DNA of 5,347 nt from an uncultured Burkholderiales bacterium (GTDB lineage Bacteria; Pseudomonadota; Gammaproteobacteria; Burkholderiales; Burkholderiaceae_C), in the NCBI GenBank assembly GCA_903926695.1, contig CAIYKK010000323.1:1-5347 (forward strand). The letters run 5' to 3'. The position numbers and the translations under genes were made by a program. Positions 1 through 5,347 of this stretch are shown here, in pieces; position 1 is the first letter of the stretch; each line of letters starts with the position of its first letter. The notes under the pieces were generated by a model. That model saw only the letters and a list, made by a program, of their open reading frames with translations, ran no database searches and was not told the DNA's origin.

Positions 1-74
1 GTGGCCTGGGGCGGAATCGAACCACCGACACAAGGATTTTCAATCCTCTGCTCTACCGACTGAGCTACCGGGCC
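1..74 (-). tRNA. tRNA-Phe (anticodon GAA), 3' end cut by window edge
   Basis: The minus strand from 74 to 1 folds as a complete tRNA cloverleaf. It has a 5' acceptor strand GGCCCGG, a D stem GCTC/GAGC, an anticodon stem GAGGA/TCCTT around the loop TTGAAAA with anticodon GAA, a 5-nt variable region GTGTC, a T stem GGTGG/CCGCC with loop TTCGATT, and a 3' acceptor strand CCAGGCC. The last bases seen are the discriminator A73 and C74, so the window stops inside a probably encoded CCA end. It delivers phenylalanine to UUU and UUC codons. Two points deviate from ideal pairing: C5 faces A68 in the acceptor stem, and the first anticodon-stem pair is G27-U43. It lies 58 bp downstream of the response regulator on the same strand and appears to have its own promoter. 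Confidence 0.97.
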
Positions 75-101
75 TGAGCTTTAAATTATATACCAGCTCA
101 G
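74..101. repeat. 7-bp inverted repeat flanking the tRNA-Phe -10 box
   Basis: CTGAGCT at 74-80 is repeated inverted as AGCTCAG at 95-101, separated by 14 AT-rich bases that hold the TATAAT box. The arms match perfectly. The inner arm shares its last base with the first tRNA nucleotide. It could be an operator-like palindrome, a cruciform-prone site, or chance. Confidence 0.5.
85..94 (-). promoter_or_regulatory. Probable promoter -10 region of tRNA-Phe
   Basis: On the minus strand a perfect TATAAT hexamer (90-85) lies 10 nt before the first tRNA base, so transcription would start a few bases upstream of the mature 5' end. The sequence TGGTATATAAT also offers an extended -10 reading (TGG before TATATA). 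No good -35 hexamer is found at 16-18 bp: the bases there are A-rich, around GAAAAA at 113-108. The stretch between the -10 box and the tRNA is AT-rich (TTTAAAG). That is unlike the GC-rich discriminators usual in stringently controlled stable-RNA promoters. The -10 call is from sequence; its use is inferred. Confidence 0.55.
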
Positions 102-103
102 AA

Positions 104-130
104 GCGGTTTTTCCGCCCGAGCGGCAGGAA
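104..130 (-). other. Hairpin region just after the response regulator stop codon
   Basis: Read on the minus strand, TTCC-T-GCC (130-123) pairs with GGC-GGAA (117-111) around the loop GCTCG, giving a 7-bp stem with one bulged base that starts 2 nt after the stop codon. The segment 116-113 (GCGG) can instead pair with CCGC at 107-104, so two folds compete. No U-run follows, so this is not a canonical intrinsic terminator. It could protect the 3' end of the operon mRNA or act as a weak terminator before the tRNA promoter. Confidence 0.35.
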
Positions 131-132
131 AT

Positions 133-813
133 TCAGGTTCCGCGCTTGCCACGGCTCAGATCGACACCGAGCTGCTTCAATTTGCGGTACAGATGGGTGC
201 GCTCCAGGCCGGTCTTTTCGGCCACGCGGGTCATGGAGCCGCCTTCTTTGGTCAGATGAAACTCAAAATAGGCTTTTTCAAACTCGTCGCGCGCGTCGCG
301 CAGGGGCTTTTCGAGCAAAAAACTCTGCGTCGCCTGCGGCCCCCGGTCGATGACTGCCATCACCACGCCGCTGGGCTGCGGGGCTTCGGCACCGGGATCG
401 GCGGCGTACACCGCCGGGCTGGGCGCGGCGCTGACAACGGGGCGCGCCAGGTTTCGGGCCAGCCCCTGCTCGACGGCCTTGAGCAGCTTTTGCAGCGTGA
501 TGGGTTTTTCCAGAAACGCCATCGCGCCTATGCGGGTGGCCTCGACCGCCGTGTCGATGGTGGCGTGGCCGCTCATCATGATGACCGGCATGGTCAGCAG
601 GCCGCTGGCGGACCACTCCTTGAGCAGCGTCACGCCGTCAGTGTCGGGCATCCAGATGTCGAGCAGCACCAGATCGGGCCGGGCAGCAGCGCGGGCCGTG
701 CGCGCCTGCGCGGCGTTTTCAGCGAGGTCAACCTGGTGTCCCTCATCATTGAGAATTTCTGAGAGCAGGTCGCGTATGCCCAGCTCGTCATCGACCACCA
801 GAATATTTGCCAT
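133..813 (-). CDS. Short NtrX-like response regulator: receiver plus Fis-type HTH, no AAA+ domain
   Basis: This 226-aa protein is the likely cytoplasmic DNA-binding partner of the kinase encoded just upstream. Residues 1-118 form a receiver domain: acidic pair D8/D9, phosphoacceptor D52 in LLDIWMPDTDG, switch residue S81 in MMSGH, and K103 in LEKP. An Ala/Pro-rich linker follows (about 119-165). Residues 168-217 resemble the C-terminal end of NtrX, with DEFEKAYFEFHL and then a Fis-type helix-turn-helix ending ERTHLYRKLKQLG. Typical NtrX has about 450 residues with a central sigma-54-interacting AAA+ ATPase. No Walker A, Walker B or GAFTGA motif is present here, so it probably binds DNA as a phosphorylation-controlled regulator without opening sigma-54 promoters, like the ActR/RegA/PrrA layout. 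The ATG at 813 is the natural start of the receiver fold; the nearest Shine-Dalgarno-like AGGA lies 13 nt upstream, which is long. The name NtrX is by similarity only. Confidence 0.93.
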   Translation of the reverse strand: MANILVVDDELGIRDLLSEILNDEGHQVDLAENAAQARTARAAARPDLVLLDIWMPDTDGVTLLKEWSASGLLTMPVIMMSGHATIDTAVEATRIGAMAFLEKPITLQKLLKAVEQGLARNLARPVVSAAPSPAVYAADPGAEAPQPSGVVMAVIDRGPQATQSFLLEKPLRDARDEFEKAYFEFHLTKEGGSMTRVAEKTGLERTHLYRKLKQLGVDLSRGKRGT

Positions 814-869
814 GATTGAACTGCTGTCCTGCCTGTTGTTGACGATGTGTTGATGATAGGGTGAATTTT

Positions 870-898
870 TTGATCGGTGCTGAGGCGAGCCCTGTCAA
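870..898 (-). promoter_or_regulatory. Possible weak promoter before the response regulator gene
   Basis: A perfect TTGACA (898-893, minus strand) overlaps the kinase stop codon. At 17 bp the matching hexamer is GATCAA (875-870), which fits the -10 consensus at only 3 of 6 positions. A better -10-like TATCAT (858-853) in the same gap lacks a -35 at correct spacing. The 81-bp gap is long compared with the other junctions of this gene run, so a separate promoter is possible but not shown. Confidence 0.22.
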
Positions 899-3186
899 GC
901 CGCCAGCGCGAATGATAACGACACTTGTGCCCCTTGAACCACACCCTCGGCCACGCGGTTACTGATATCGATGCGTGCGCCGTGTTCGTCGGCGATTTTC
1001 TTCACCACGGCCAGCCCCAGCCCGGTGCCTTTGACCTTGGTGGTGACGTAGGGCTCGAAGGCGCGCTTGAGGATGTGATCGGGAAAACCGCTGCCATTGT
1101 CGCGCACCGTCAGGCGCACGCGGCGGGAGGTTTCGGAGTAGTCGGTTTTGAGCACCACCAACGCACCGCTTTTGCCTTCCTGTGCGTCCTGGGCATTTTG
1201 CAGCAGGTTGTGGATGACCTGGCGCAGCATCTGGGCGTCGCCCTGGATTAGCCGGACCTGCGGATCGAGTTCGACGGACACCGGCACGACGGCGTTGTCG
1301 CTGGGATAAAGCTGCATCACCTCGCTAACCAGCACGTTCAGATCGACCGGCGTGAGTTCAGCGGCGGGCAATCTGGCGTAGTCGCGGAACTCGTTCACCA
1401 GCCGCTTCATGGCGTCCACCTGATCGACGATGGTTTTGACGGACTTGTTGAGCAGCGCCTGTTCTGTCTGGCCGAGTTTGCCGGTGAGTTTCATCTCCAG
1501 ACGCTCGGCGGAGAGCTGAATCGGCGTGAGCGGGTTTTTGATTTCATGCGCCAAGCGGCGCGCCACCTCGCCCCAGGCCTGCGCCCGCTGGGCCGAAACC
1601 ATGTCGGAAATATCGTCGAACACCAGCAGATATTCTTCGGTGCCGGGCATCTTGGCACCGCGTGCAATCAGCGTGATGGCCTTGTCGCTGGCGCCGTGCC
1701 CGGCGTGCAGCTCGAAAGACTGCTGCCAATGCGCCAGCGTCTGCGGCGTGTTGTGGCTGCTGAGGTAATCGGCAAACTGGGCCAGCACCTCTTTGGCAAA
1801 CACTTCCAGCCCCGGCACCTCGCCCAGCGGCTGGCCCTGGTAGTCTTCCAGCGGGGCGCGCAGGATGCGGTTGGCGCCCGGATTGCTCGACTGCAGCCGC
1901 CCGCCGACATCGAGCACGATGACGCCGGCGGTCAGGTTGTCCAGAATGGTCTGCAGATTCGCGTGGGAGGCGTTGACCTGGTTCATGCTGTGCTGCACCG
2001 CCGAGCGGGCGTCGGCGAGCTGCTGGGTCATGTCGGCAAAAGAGCGGGTCAGCCCGCCCAGCTCGTCGCGGCCCTGCAACGCGGCCTTGGGCGTGAGGTC
2101 GCCCTGCGCCACCTGCCGCACGCCTTCGGCCAGCAGCAGCAGCGGCTTGGCCAATTGATTACCCAGAATCACCGCCAGCACCACCGCGCCCAGCACGGCC
2201 AGAAACAGGCTCAACGTCAAGGTGCCGATGTACATCTTGCGCAGGCCGCCGCGTGCCAGCGCCCGCTCCTGGTATTCGCGGTTGGCCTCCTGCACGGCAA
2301 TGGCATTGGCCACCAGACCGGGCGGCAGCGCGGCGGTGACCTGCAAAAAGCGCGACTGCCCGAGCACGCTCAGGCTGGTGTTGTTCACGACGGCAATGGC
2401 CTTCACACGCGGAACCGTGGCGGTGCCGGGCGCGGGCGGCCCCGGATGGGCGTCGGTATCGAGTTCGCCGTTGCCGCCGGGCGCCACCTCGTCCAGACCT
2501 TCAATCTGGGTGGTGACGCGCTGGGTGCGGGCGCTGCGCAGTTGCTGCGCCGAGGGCCGCTCGGGCTGGAGCAAAAACTGCGACGTGCCCGCGCTGGCAA
2601 TGAGCTGGCCCGACGCACTCCACAGCGCTACGTCGCTGGCCGAGAGCTGCTCGCGCAGGCGCTCCAGCGACACGCCCACCAGCAGCTCGGGCACTTCGGC
2701 CAGCGGAATGGCGGCCTGGCGCGTTTTGTTGCCCAGATCGGCGGCCAGCGTGTCCAGCGTGGCGCGGCCCAGATTCAGGCCAGCGGCCAGCGCGCCTTCG
2801 ACTTCCACGTCAAACCAGCTTTCAATCGAGCGCGAGACGAACTGGTAAGACACCACATAAATCATCAAGCCGGGCAGCAGCCCGACCAGCGCAAAAATCG
2901 CCGCTAACTTGATCAACAGGCGGCTGCCAAAACGCCCTCGGCGCAGCCGCAGCGCCAGGCGCACCGCCATCCAGCCAATCAGCAGCACCAACAGGCTCGC
3001 CACCGCCACGTTCAGGCGAAACAGCAGCACGTAATTGCGCTCGTAGAGCTGGCGGTTGTCCGTCGCCTGCGTCAGCAAAAACAGCAGCACCAGCCCCAGC
3101 GCCACCACAATGCCGACGCCCATGCCCAGGCTCCAGCGGAACGCGGCGCTGCTTTTAAGGCGGATCAGGCTGCCAAATCTTGTCAT
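895..3186 (-). CDS. ntrY: NtrY-type membrane sensor histidine kinase
   Basis: This 763-aa inner-membrane kinase has the NtrY layout. Hydrophobic segments lie at about 17-39, 55-78, 91-113 and 318-342, with a probable periplasmic sensor region at about 114-317. A HAMP linker (341-397, with P348 and DELGGLTRSF) and a PAS domain (about 405-525) follow. The HisKA domain carries H547 in RRLAHEIKNPLTPIQLSAER, and HEIKN fits a kinase that can also dephosphorylate its partner. The ATPase domain shows the N box NLLQNAQDA (N664), the G1 box DNGSGFP (696-702), the F box AFEPYVTTK (709-717) and the G2 box KGTGLGLAVVKK (719-730). All catalytic residues are present, so it should be active. Its ATG overlaps the stop of the DUF4390 gene as ATGA, and no strong ribosome site precedes it, which suggests translational coupling. 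The likely target is D52 of the regulator downstream. The signal is unknown; NtrY proteins elsewhere are linked to nitrogen and redox or oxygen responses. Confidence 0.93.
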   Translation of the reverse strand: MTRFGSLIRLKSSAAFRWSLGMGVGIVVALGLVLLFLLTQATDNRQLYERNYVLLFRLNVAVASLLVLLIGWMAVRLALRLRRGRFGSRLLIKLAAIFALVGLLPGLMIYVVSYQFVSRSIESWFDVEVEGALAAGLNLGRATLDTLAADLGNKTRQAAIPLAEVPELLVGVSLERLREQLSASDVALWSASGQLIASAGTSQFLLQPERPSAQQLRSARTQRVTTQIEGLDEVAPGGNGELDTDAHPGPPAPGTATVPRVKAIAVVNNTSLSVLGQSRFLQVTAALPPGLVANAIAVQEANREYQERALARGGLRKMYIGTLTLSLFLAVLGAVVLAVILGNQLAKPLLLLAEGVRQVAQGDLTPKAALQGRDELGGLTRSFADMTQQLADARSAVQHSMNQVNASHANLQTILDNLTAGVIVLDVGGRLQSSNPGANRILRAPLEDYQGQPLGEVPGLEVFAKEVLAQFADYLSSHNTPQTLAHWQQSFELHAGHGASDKAITLIARGAKMPGTEEYLLVFDDISDMVSAQRAQAWGEVARRLAHEIKNPLTPIQLSAERLEMKLTGKLGQTEQALLNKSVKTIVDQVDAMKRLVNEFRDYARLPAAELTPVDLNVLVSEVMQLYPSDNAVVPVSVELDPQVRLIQGDAQMLRQVIHNLLQNAQDAQEGKSGALVVLKTDYSETSRRVRLTVRDNGSGFPDHILKRAFEPYVTTKVKGTGLGLAVVKKIADEHGARIDISNRVAEGVVQGAQVSLSFALAA
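3183..3186 (-). promoter_or_regulatory. ATGA stop/start overlap coupling the DUF4390 gene to ntrY
   Basis: On the minus strand the four bases ATGA contain both the kinase start ATG and the DUF4390 stop TGA. Upstream there is only a weak purine stretch (AGAAAG). Kinase translation therefore probably depends on ribosomes finishing the DUF4390 gene, which would tie the amounts of the two proteins together. Confidence 0.75.
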
Positions 3187-3881
3187 TTATTGCTTTCTGT
3201 ACTGGCGCTGGCGGCGGGCAGGGCTGCCGTGGCGGAGACAGAGGCCGAAGCTGAAACAGCGGGTGCGGGCACCGGTGCCGTGTTTGGCGCTGCCAGCCCC
3301 AGCTTGAGCTGGTCTTTGACCCTGGCCGCAATGATCCAGTCGCGCTGCCCGGACACGCCAATCTGGAAAGGGCGCGGCAGCTGCGACAGGTCGAGCCGGA
3401 AATTAAAGTCCAGCAGGTACAAAGCGTCCGGCTCCACTTCTGCGGCATCGGCAATGCGCCAGCGCGCCACCCGCTGAATAGCAGCCAGCGCTTCGGGCAG
3501 GGTGTCGTAGTGCTGGCTCAGCGTGGCGCGCAGGCCCGACGAGCTGGTGATCAGCCCCGTGACCATGTTGACGCGCCAGCGCCGGGTCAGCGGCTGGTAG
3601 GCCAGGCGCACGGTCCGTGCGGCGCTGCTCACACGCGGGTTACTCCAGTACCAGCGGTCGCGGTAAATGTCGGCCTCCATCACAAAAAATACCGGCATTC
3701 CCTTGAGCAAAGCGTCTTCCACCACCGGCGGCAGCTCGAATTGAATCTGGGCTGACAGAGAAATTCCGTCATCCGCGCGCTCGGCCCGCACCTGCGTGAT
3801 GCTGGTGGCCGCTGCCGCGCCCGTGCCGGTGCCCGCCAGCAGCAGGCACAGACTCCAGCCCAGAAAAAAGCGCGCCAGCAT
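3183..3881 (-). CDS. DUF4390 family secreted protein, function unknown
   Basis: This 232-aa protein carries a Sec-type signal peptide: R4, a hydrophobic core at about 5-17 (FFLGWSLCLLLAG), then an Ala-rich cleavage region near 22-25. There is no lipobox cysteine, so it should be soluble in the periplasm or loosely envelope-associated. Residues about 27-195 match what I recall of DUF4390: VEDALLKGMPVFFVMEADIY, RDRWYW, RLAYQPLTRRWRV and LDLSQLPRPFQIGVSGQRDW. The family has no established activity. From about residue 199 the tail is low-complexity Ala/Ser/Pro/Val and probably disordered. The ATG at 3881 follows the rsmB stop by one base (TGAGATG) and puts the signal peptide at the N-terminus. 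An in-frame ATG at 3923 would add 14 residues and overlap rsmB; I consider it less likely. Being coupled to the kinase, the protein may act in the same envelope-sensing pathway, but that is inference. Confidence 0.85.
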   Translation of the reverse strand: MLARFFLGWSLCLLLAGTGTGAAAATSITQVRAERADDGISLSAQIQFELPPVVEDALLKGMPVFFVMEADIYRDRWYWSNPRVSSAARTVRLAYQPLTRRWRVNMVTGLITSSSGLRATLSQHYDTLPEALAAIQRVARWRIADAAEVEPDALYLLDFNFRLDLSQLPRPFQIGVSGQRDWIIAARVKDQLKLGLAAPNTAPVPAPAVSASASVSATAALPAASASTESNK

Positions 3882-3882
3882 C

Positions 3883-5232
3883 TCAAGGGCGTTTTTGAAG
3901 GCGGGCGTAATAAAAACCGTCATGCTCACGCAGCAAATTGTCCGGCAAAGCCGCCTGCCCGGCACCGCCCGAAGGCAGCAAATGCCCCGGCGAAGCCAGC
4001 AGGACCGCGTCACCGTGGCCGCTGACAAAGGTTTGCATTTGCTGCTCGCCCTCGGCTTTGAACACCGAGCAGGTGCAATAGACCATCTGCCCGCCCGGCG
4101 CCAACAGCGGCCAGAGCGTTTCCAGCAATTGGGCCTGGATGGCGGCGAGCTGGGCAATGTCGGTGGGCCGACGCAGCCAGCGCACATCCGGGTGACGCCG
4201 CACGATGCCCGAGGCGGTACAGGGCGCGTCGAGCAAAATGCCGTCGTACAGCCGCCCGTCCCACCAGTCGGCGGGCCGTGCGGCGTCGCCAGCCACGATG
4301 TGCGCCTGCAGACCGAGGCGCTGCAGGTTTTGGGCGATGCGCTGGCAGCGGCGCGGGTCGATGTCCAGCGCGGTGACATCGGCGTCGGCCAGTTCGAGCA
4401 GATGGGCGGTTTTGCCGCCGGGCGCGGCGCAGGCGTCGAGGATGTTGAGGCGCGCTCCGCCCGGTGCCGTCAGGCCGTCGAGCAGCAGCGGCGCGGCCAG
4501 CTGGGCAGCGGCGTCCTGCACCGAAAAATGTCCCTGCGCAAAACCGGGCAGCGAAGGAACCGACCGGGCCGACATCAAAACCACGCCGTGCGGGCCGACC
4601 GGATCGGCGTTGATGCCCGCCAGCGCCAGCGCATGCAGGTAATCGGCCTGCGTCGTTTTGCGCGGGTTGATGCGCAGAATCAGCGGTGCCTGGGTGTTGT
4701 TGGCCTGCAAAATCGCCTGCCACTGGGCCGGATGGTCTTTGCGAACGCGGTCTATCCACCACTGCGGATGGTTCCAGACGGCTTGCGGGCTTTTTTCGCT
4801 CAGCGCCATCAGCTCGGGCTGCTCGCGCAGAAAGCGGCGCAGGCAGCCGTTGATAAAGCTGGCCTGGTGCTGCGTGGCTTCGCTGCGCTTGGCCGCTTCG
4901 ACCGCCTGATCGACCAGCGTGTGAGCGGTGTAAGGCGTGTCACCCGCTTGCGAGCAGCACAGCGCCAGCGCCACGCACAGCAGCGCGTCGGCTTCGGGCG
5001 GCGGCGGGCGTTTGGCGAGTTGCTGGCGCAGCGCTTCGGCGCGGCCCAGCCAGCGTAGCGTGTGAAAGGCCAGCGCCTGCACGCCGGGGCGCAGTGCGGC
5101 GTCCACGTCGTCGAGGGCGGGCGTCATGGATTGGCCGTCGCGCACGGCCATCAAGACGGAGGCGGCGCCCTGGAGCTGGCGCCATAACGGCACCTGGGCG
5201 AAAGGGGAAACTGGGGTGAATTGAGCTTGCAT
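3883..5232 (-). CDS. rsmB: 16S rRNA (cytosine(967)-C(5))-methyltransferase RsmB
   Basis: This 449-aa cytoplasmic enzyme (also called Sun or Fmu) transfers a methyl group from S-adenosylmethionine to C5 of C967 of 16S rRNA (E. coli numbering) before subunit assembly. The N-terminal part (about 18-140) is the NusB-like RNA-binding region, including the family stretch QASFINGCLRRFLRE. The methyltransferase part follows: HFSVQDAAAQLAA (235-247), the SAM-binding motif DACAAPGGKT (266-275), ALDIDPRRCQRI (288-299), motif IV DAPCTASGIVRRHPDVRW with C338, and motif VI YCTCSV with the expected nucleophile C388. The C-terminus HDGFYYARLQK is typical. Length matches the family and both catalytic cysteines are present, so it should be active. 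The ATG at 5232 is the first in frame after tandem stops TAATAG (5304-5299). A clear Shine-Dalgarno sequence is missing, and a hairpin lies 9 nt upstream. It is the first visible gene of the operon. Confidence 0.95.
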   Translation of the reverse strand: MQAQFTPVSPFAQVPLWRQLQGAASVLMAVRDGQSMTPALDDVDAALRPGVQALAFHTLRWLGRAEALRQQLAKRPPPPEADALLCVALALCCSQAGDTPYTAHTLVDQAVEAAKRSEATQHQASFINGCLRRFLREQPELMALSEKSPQAVWNHPQWWIDRVRKDHPAQWQAILQANNTQAPLILRINPRKTTQADYLHALALAGINADPVGPHGVVLMSARSVPSLPGFAQGHFSVQDAAAQLAAPLLLDGLTAPGGARLNILDACAAPGGKTAHLLELADADVTALDIDPRRCQRIAQNLQRLGLQAHIVAGDAARPADWWDGRLYDGILLDAPCTASGIVRRHPDVRWLRRPTDIAQLAAIQAQLLETLWPLLAPGGQMVYCTCSVFKAEGEQQMQTFVSGHGDAVLLASPGHLLPSGGAGQAALPDNLLREHDGFYYARLQKRP

Positions 5233-5241
5233 TGGTGTATC

Positions 5242-5268
5242 AAGGCCGCCCTTGTGGCAGCCAGCCTT
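5242..5268 (-). other. Hairpin in the rsmB leader
   Basis: On the minus strand AAGGCTG (5268-5262) pairs with CGGCCTT (5248-5242) through seven pairs including one T-G. One mismatch follows, then two more pairs. The structure ends 9 nt before the rsmB ATG and includes the only nearby purine-rich stretch (AAGGG, 5253-5249), so it could hide a weak ribosome site. No U-run follows, so it is not an intrinsic terminator. Confidence 0.35.
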
Positions 5269-5272
5269 ACAG

Positions 5273-5290
5273 CCGTCCAGAGGCGGACGG
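5273..5290. repeat. 6-bp perfect inverted repeat upstream of rsmB
   Basis: CCGTCC (5273-5278) and GGACGG (5285-5290) form a perfect 6-bp stem with a 6-nt loop. Neither strand has a T-run after it, so it does not look like a standard terminator. It may mark the end of an upstream gene outside the window or be part of a structured leader. Confidence 0.4.
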
Positions 5291-5347
5291 AATTGACGCT
5301 ATTAGACCAGCCCCGGCGCGCCCCGTTCGGACAAGGGCTTGCAGGCA

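Larger units (their letters stand above)
5233..5347. other. Non-coding edge segment upstream of rsmB
   Basis: I find no convincing gene here. On the minus strand, the rsmB frame is closed by TAATAG at 5304-5299; the 14 codons before it could be the tail of another gene, but I do not recognise them. On the plus strand a GTG at 5235 opens a frame of about 37 codons to the window edge; in DNA this GC-rich that is not significant, and it resembles nothing I know. No convincing promoter pair was seen for rsmB. Confidence 0.4.

Noticed and set aside
1..132. Attachment site or integrated element at tRNA-Phe
   Set aside because: tRNA 3' ends often serve as integration sites, but the 3' end lies at the window edge and no repeated tRNA fragment or integrase is visible.
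193..853. Plus-strand open frames opposite the response regulator
   Set aside because: They are shadows of a receiver/HTH gene with clear motifs; no ribosome site or domain supports them.
1546..2907. Long plus-strand open frame of 453 codons opposite the kinase gene
   Set aside because: It lies wholly antisense to a kinase with every expected motif. The translation is rich in Gln, Arg, Gly and His with no recognisable domain, as expected for a mirror frame in GC-rich coding DNA.
3882..4379. N-terminal extension of the DUF4390 frame into rsmB
   Set aside because: The frame stays open far upstream, but that part overlaps the conserved RsmB catalytic region and reads as low-quality Arg/Ser/Cys-rich sequence. 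The signal peptide at 3881 marks the real start.
3796..5058. Long plus-strand open frame of 420 codons opposite rsmB
   Set aside because: It is the antisense mirror of a complete RsmB with intact catalytic motifs, with the same biased composition and no domain.
5273..5290. Intrinsic terminator of an upstream gene
   Set aside because: The stem is perfect, but no T-run follows on either strand, so I list it only as an inverted repeat.
5299..5332. rsmB promoter from TTGTCC and TCTAAT on the minus strand
   Set aside because: The spacer is about 22 bp, outside the working range, and no better -35 lies at 16-18 bp.
5235..5347. Plus-strand GTG-initiated frame running off the right edge
   Set aside because: Only about 37 codons are visible, there is no ribosome binding site, and nothing in the peptide is recognisable. 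Open frames of this length are common at this GC content.

Overview
The window reads as chromosomal DNA of a GC-rich betaproteobacterium, most likely Burkholderiales and probably close to Comamonadaceae. This rests on the high G+C content, the betaproteobacterial style of the tRNA-Phe, the sequence of the NtrY/NtrX-like pair, and the run of 16S rRNA methyltransferase, DUF4390 protein, NtrY-type kinase and response regulator. The placement comes from recognising families by eye, not from a database search. I see no phage, transposon, CRISPR or other mobile-element signature.

All genes lie on the minus strand, so they are transcribed from high to low coordinates. In that order: a 115-bp non-coding stretch at the right edge with two hairpins (5233-5347); rsmB, a 16S rRNA m5C967 methyltransferase (5232-3883); a secreted DUF4390 protein (3881-3183) starting 1 nt after the rsmB stop; an NtrY-type membrane histidine kinase (3186-895) whose ATG overlaps the DUF4390 stop as ATGA; an 81-bp gap with a possible weak promoter (894-814); a short NtrX-like response regulator (813-133); a 58-bp spacer with a hairpin and a clear -10 box (132-75); and tRNA-Phe(GAA), cut at its 3' end by the window edge (74-1).

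The first three genes are so tightly packed that they almost certainly share a transcript and are translationally coupled. The fourth probably belongs to the same operon but has a longer leader. In the inferred signalling scheme, NtrY senses a signal through its membrane and periplasmic part and phosphorylates Asp52 of the regulator, which then acts on DNA through a Fis-type helix-turn-helix. The regulator has no AAA+ sigma-54-activating domain, so it cannot work like classical NtrX or NtrC. That is the most notable feature of the window. The DUF4390 protein, of unknown function, is coupled directly to the kinase and is a plausible envelope partner for it. I found no strong evidence of a wholly new system; this looks like a conserved housekeeping and signalling locus with a few points worth checking.
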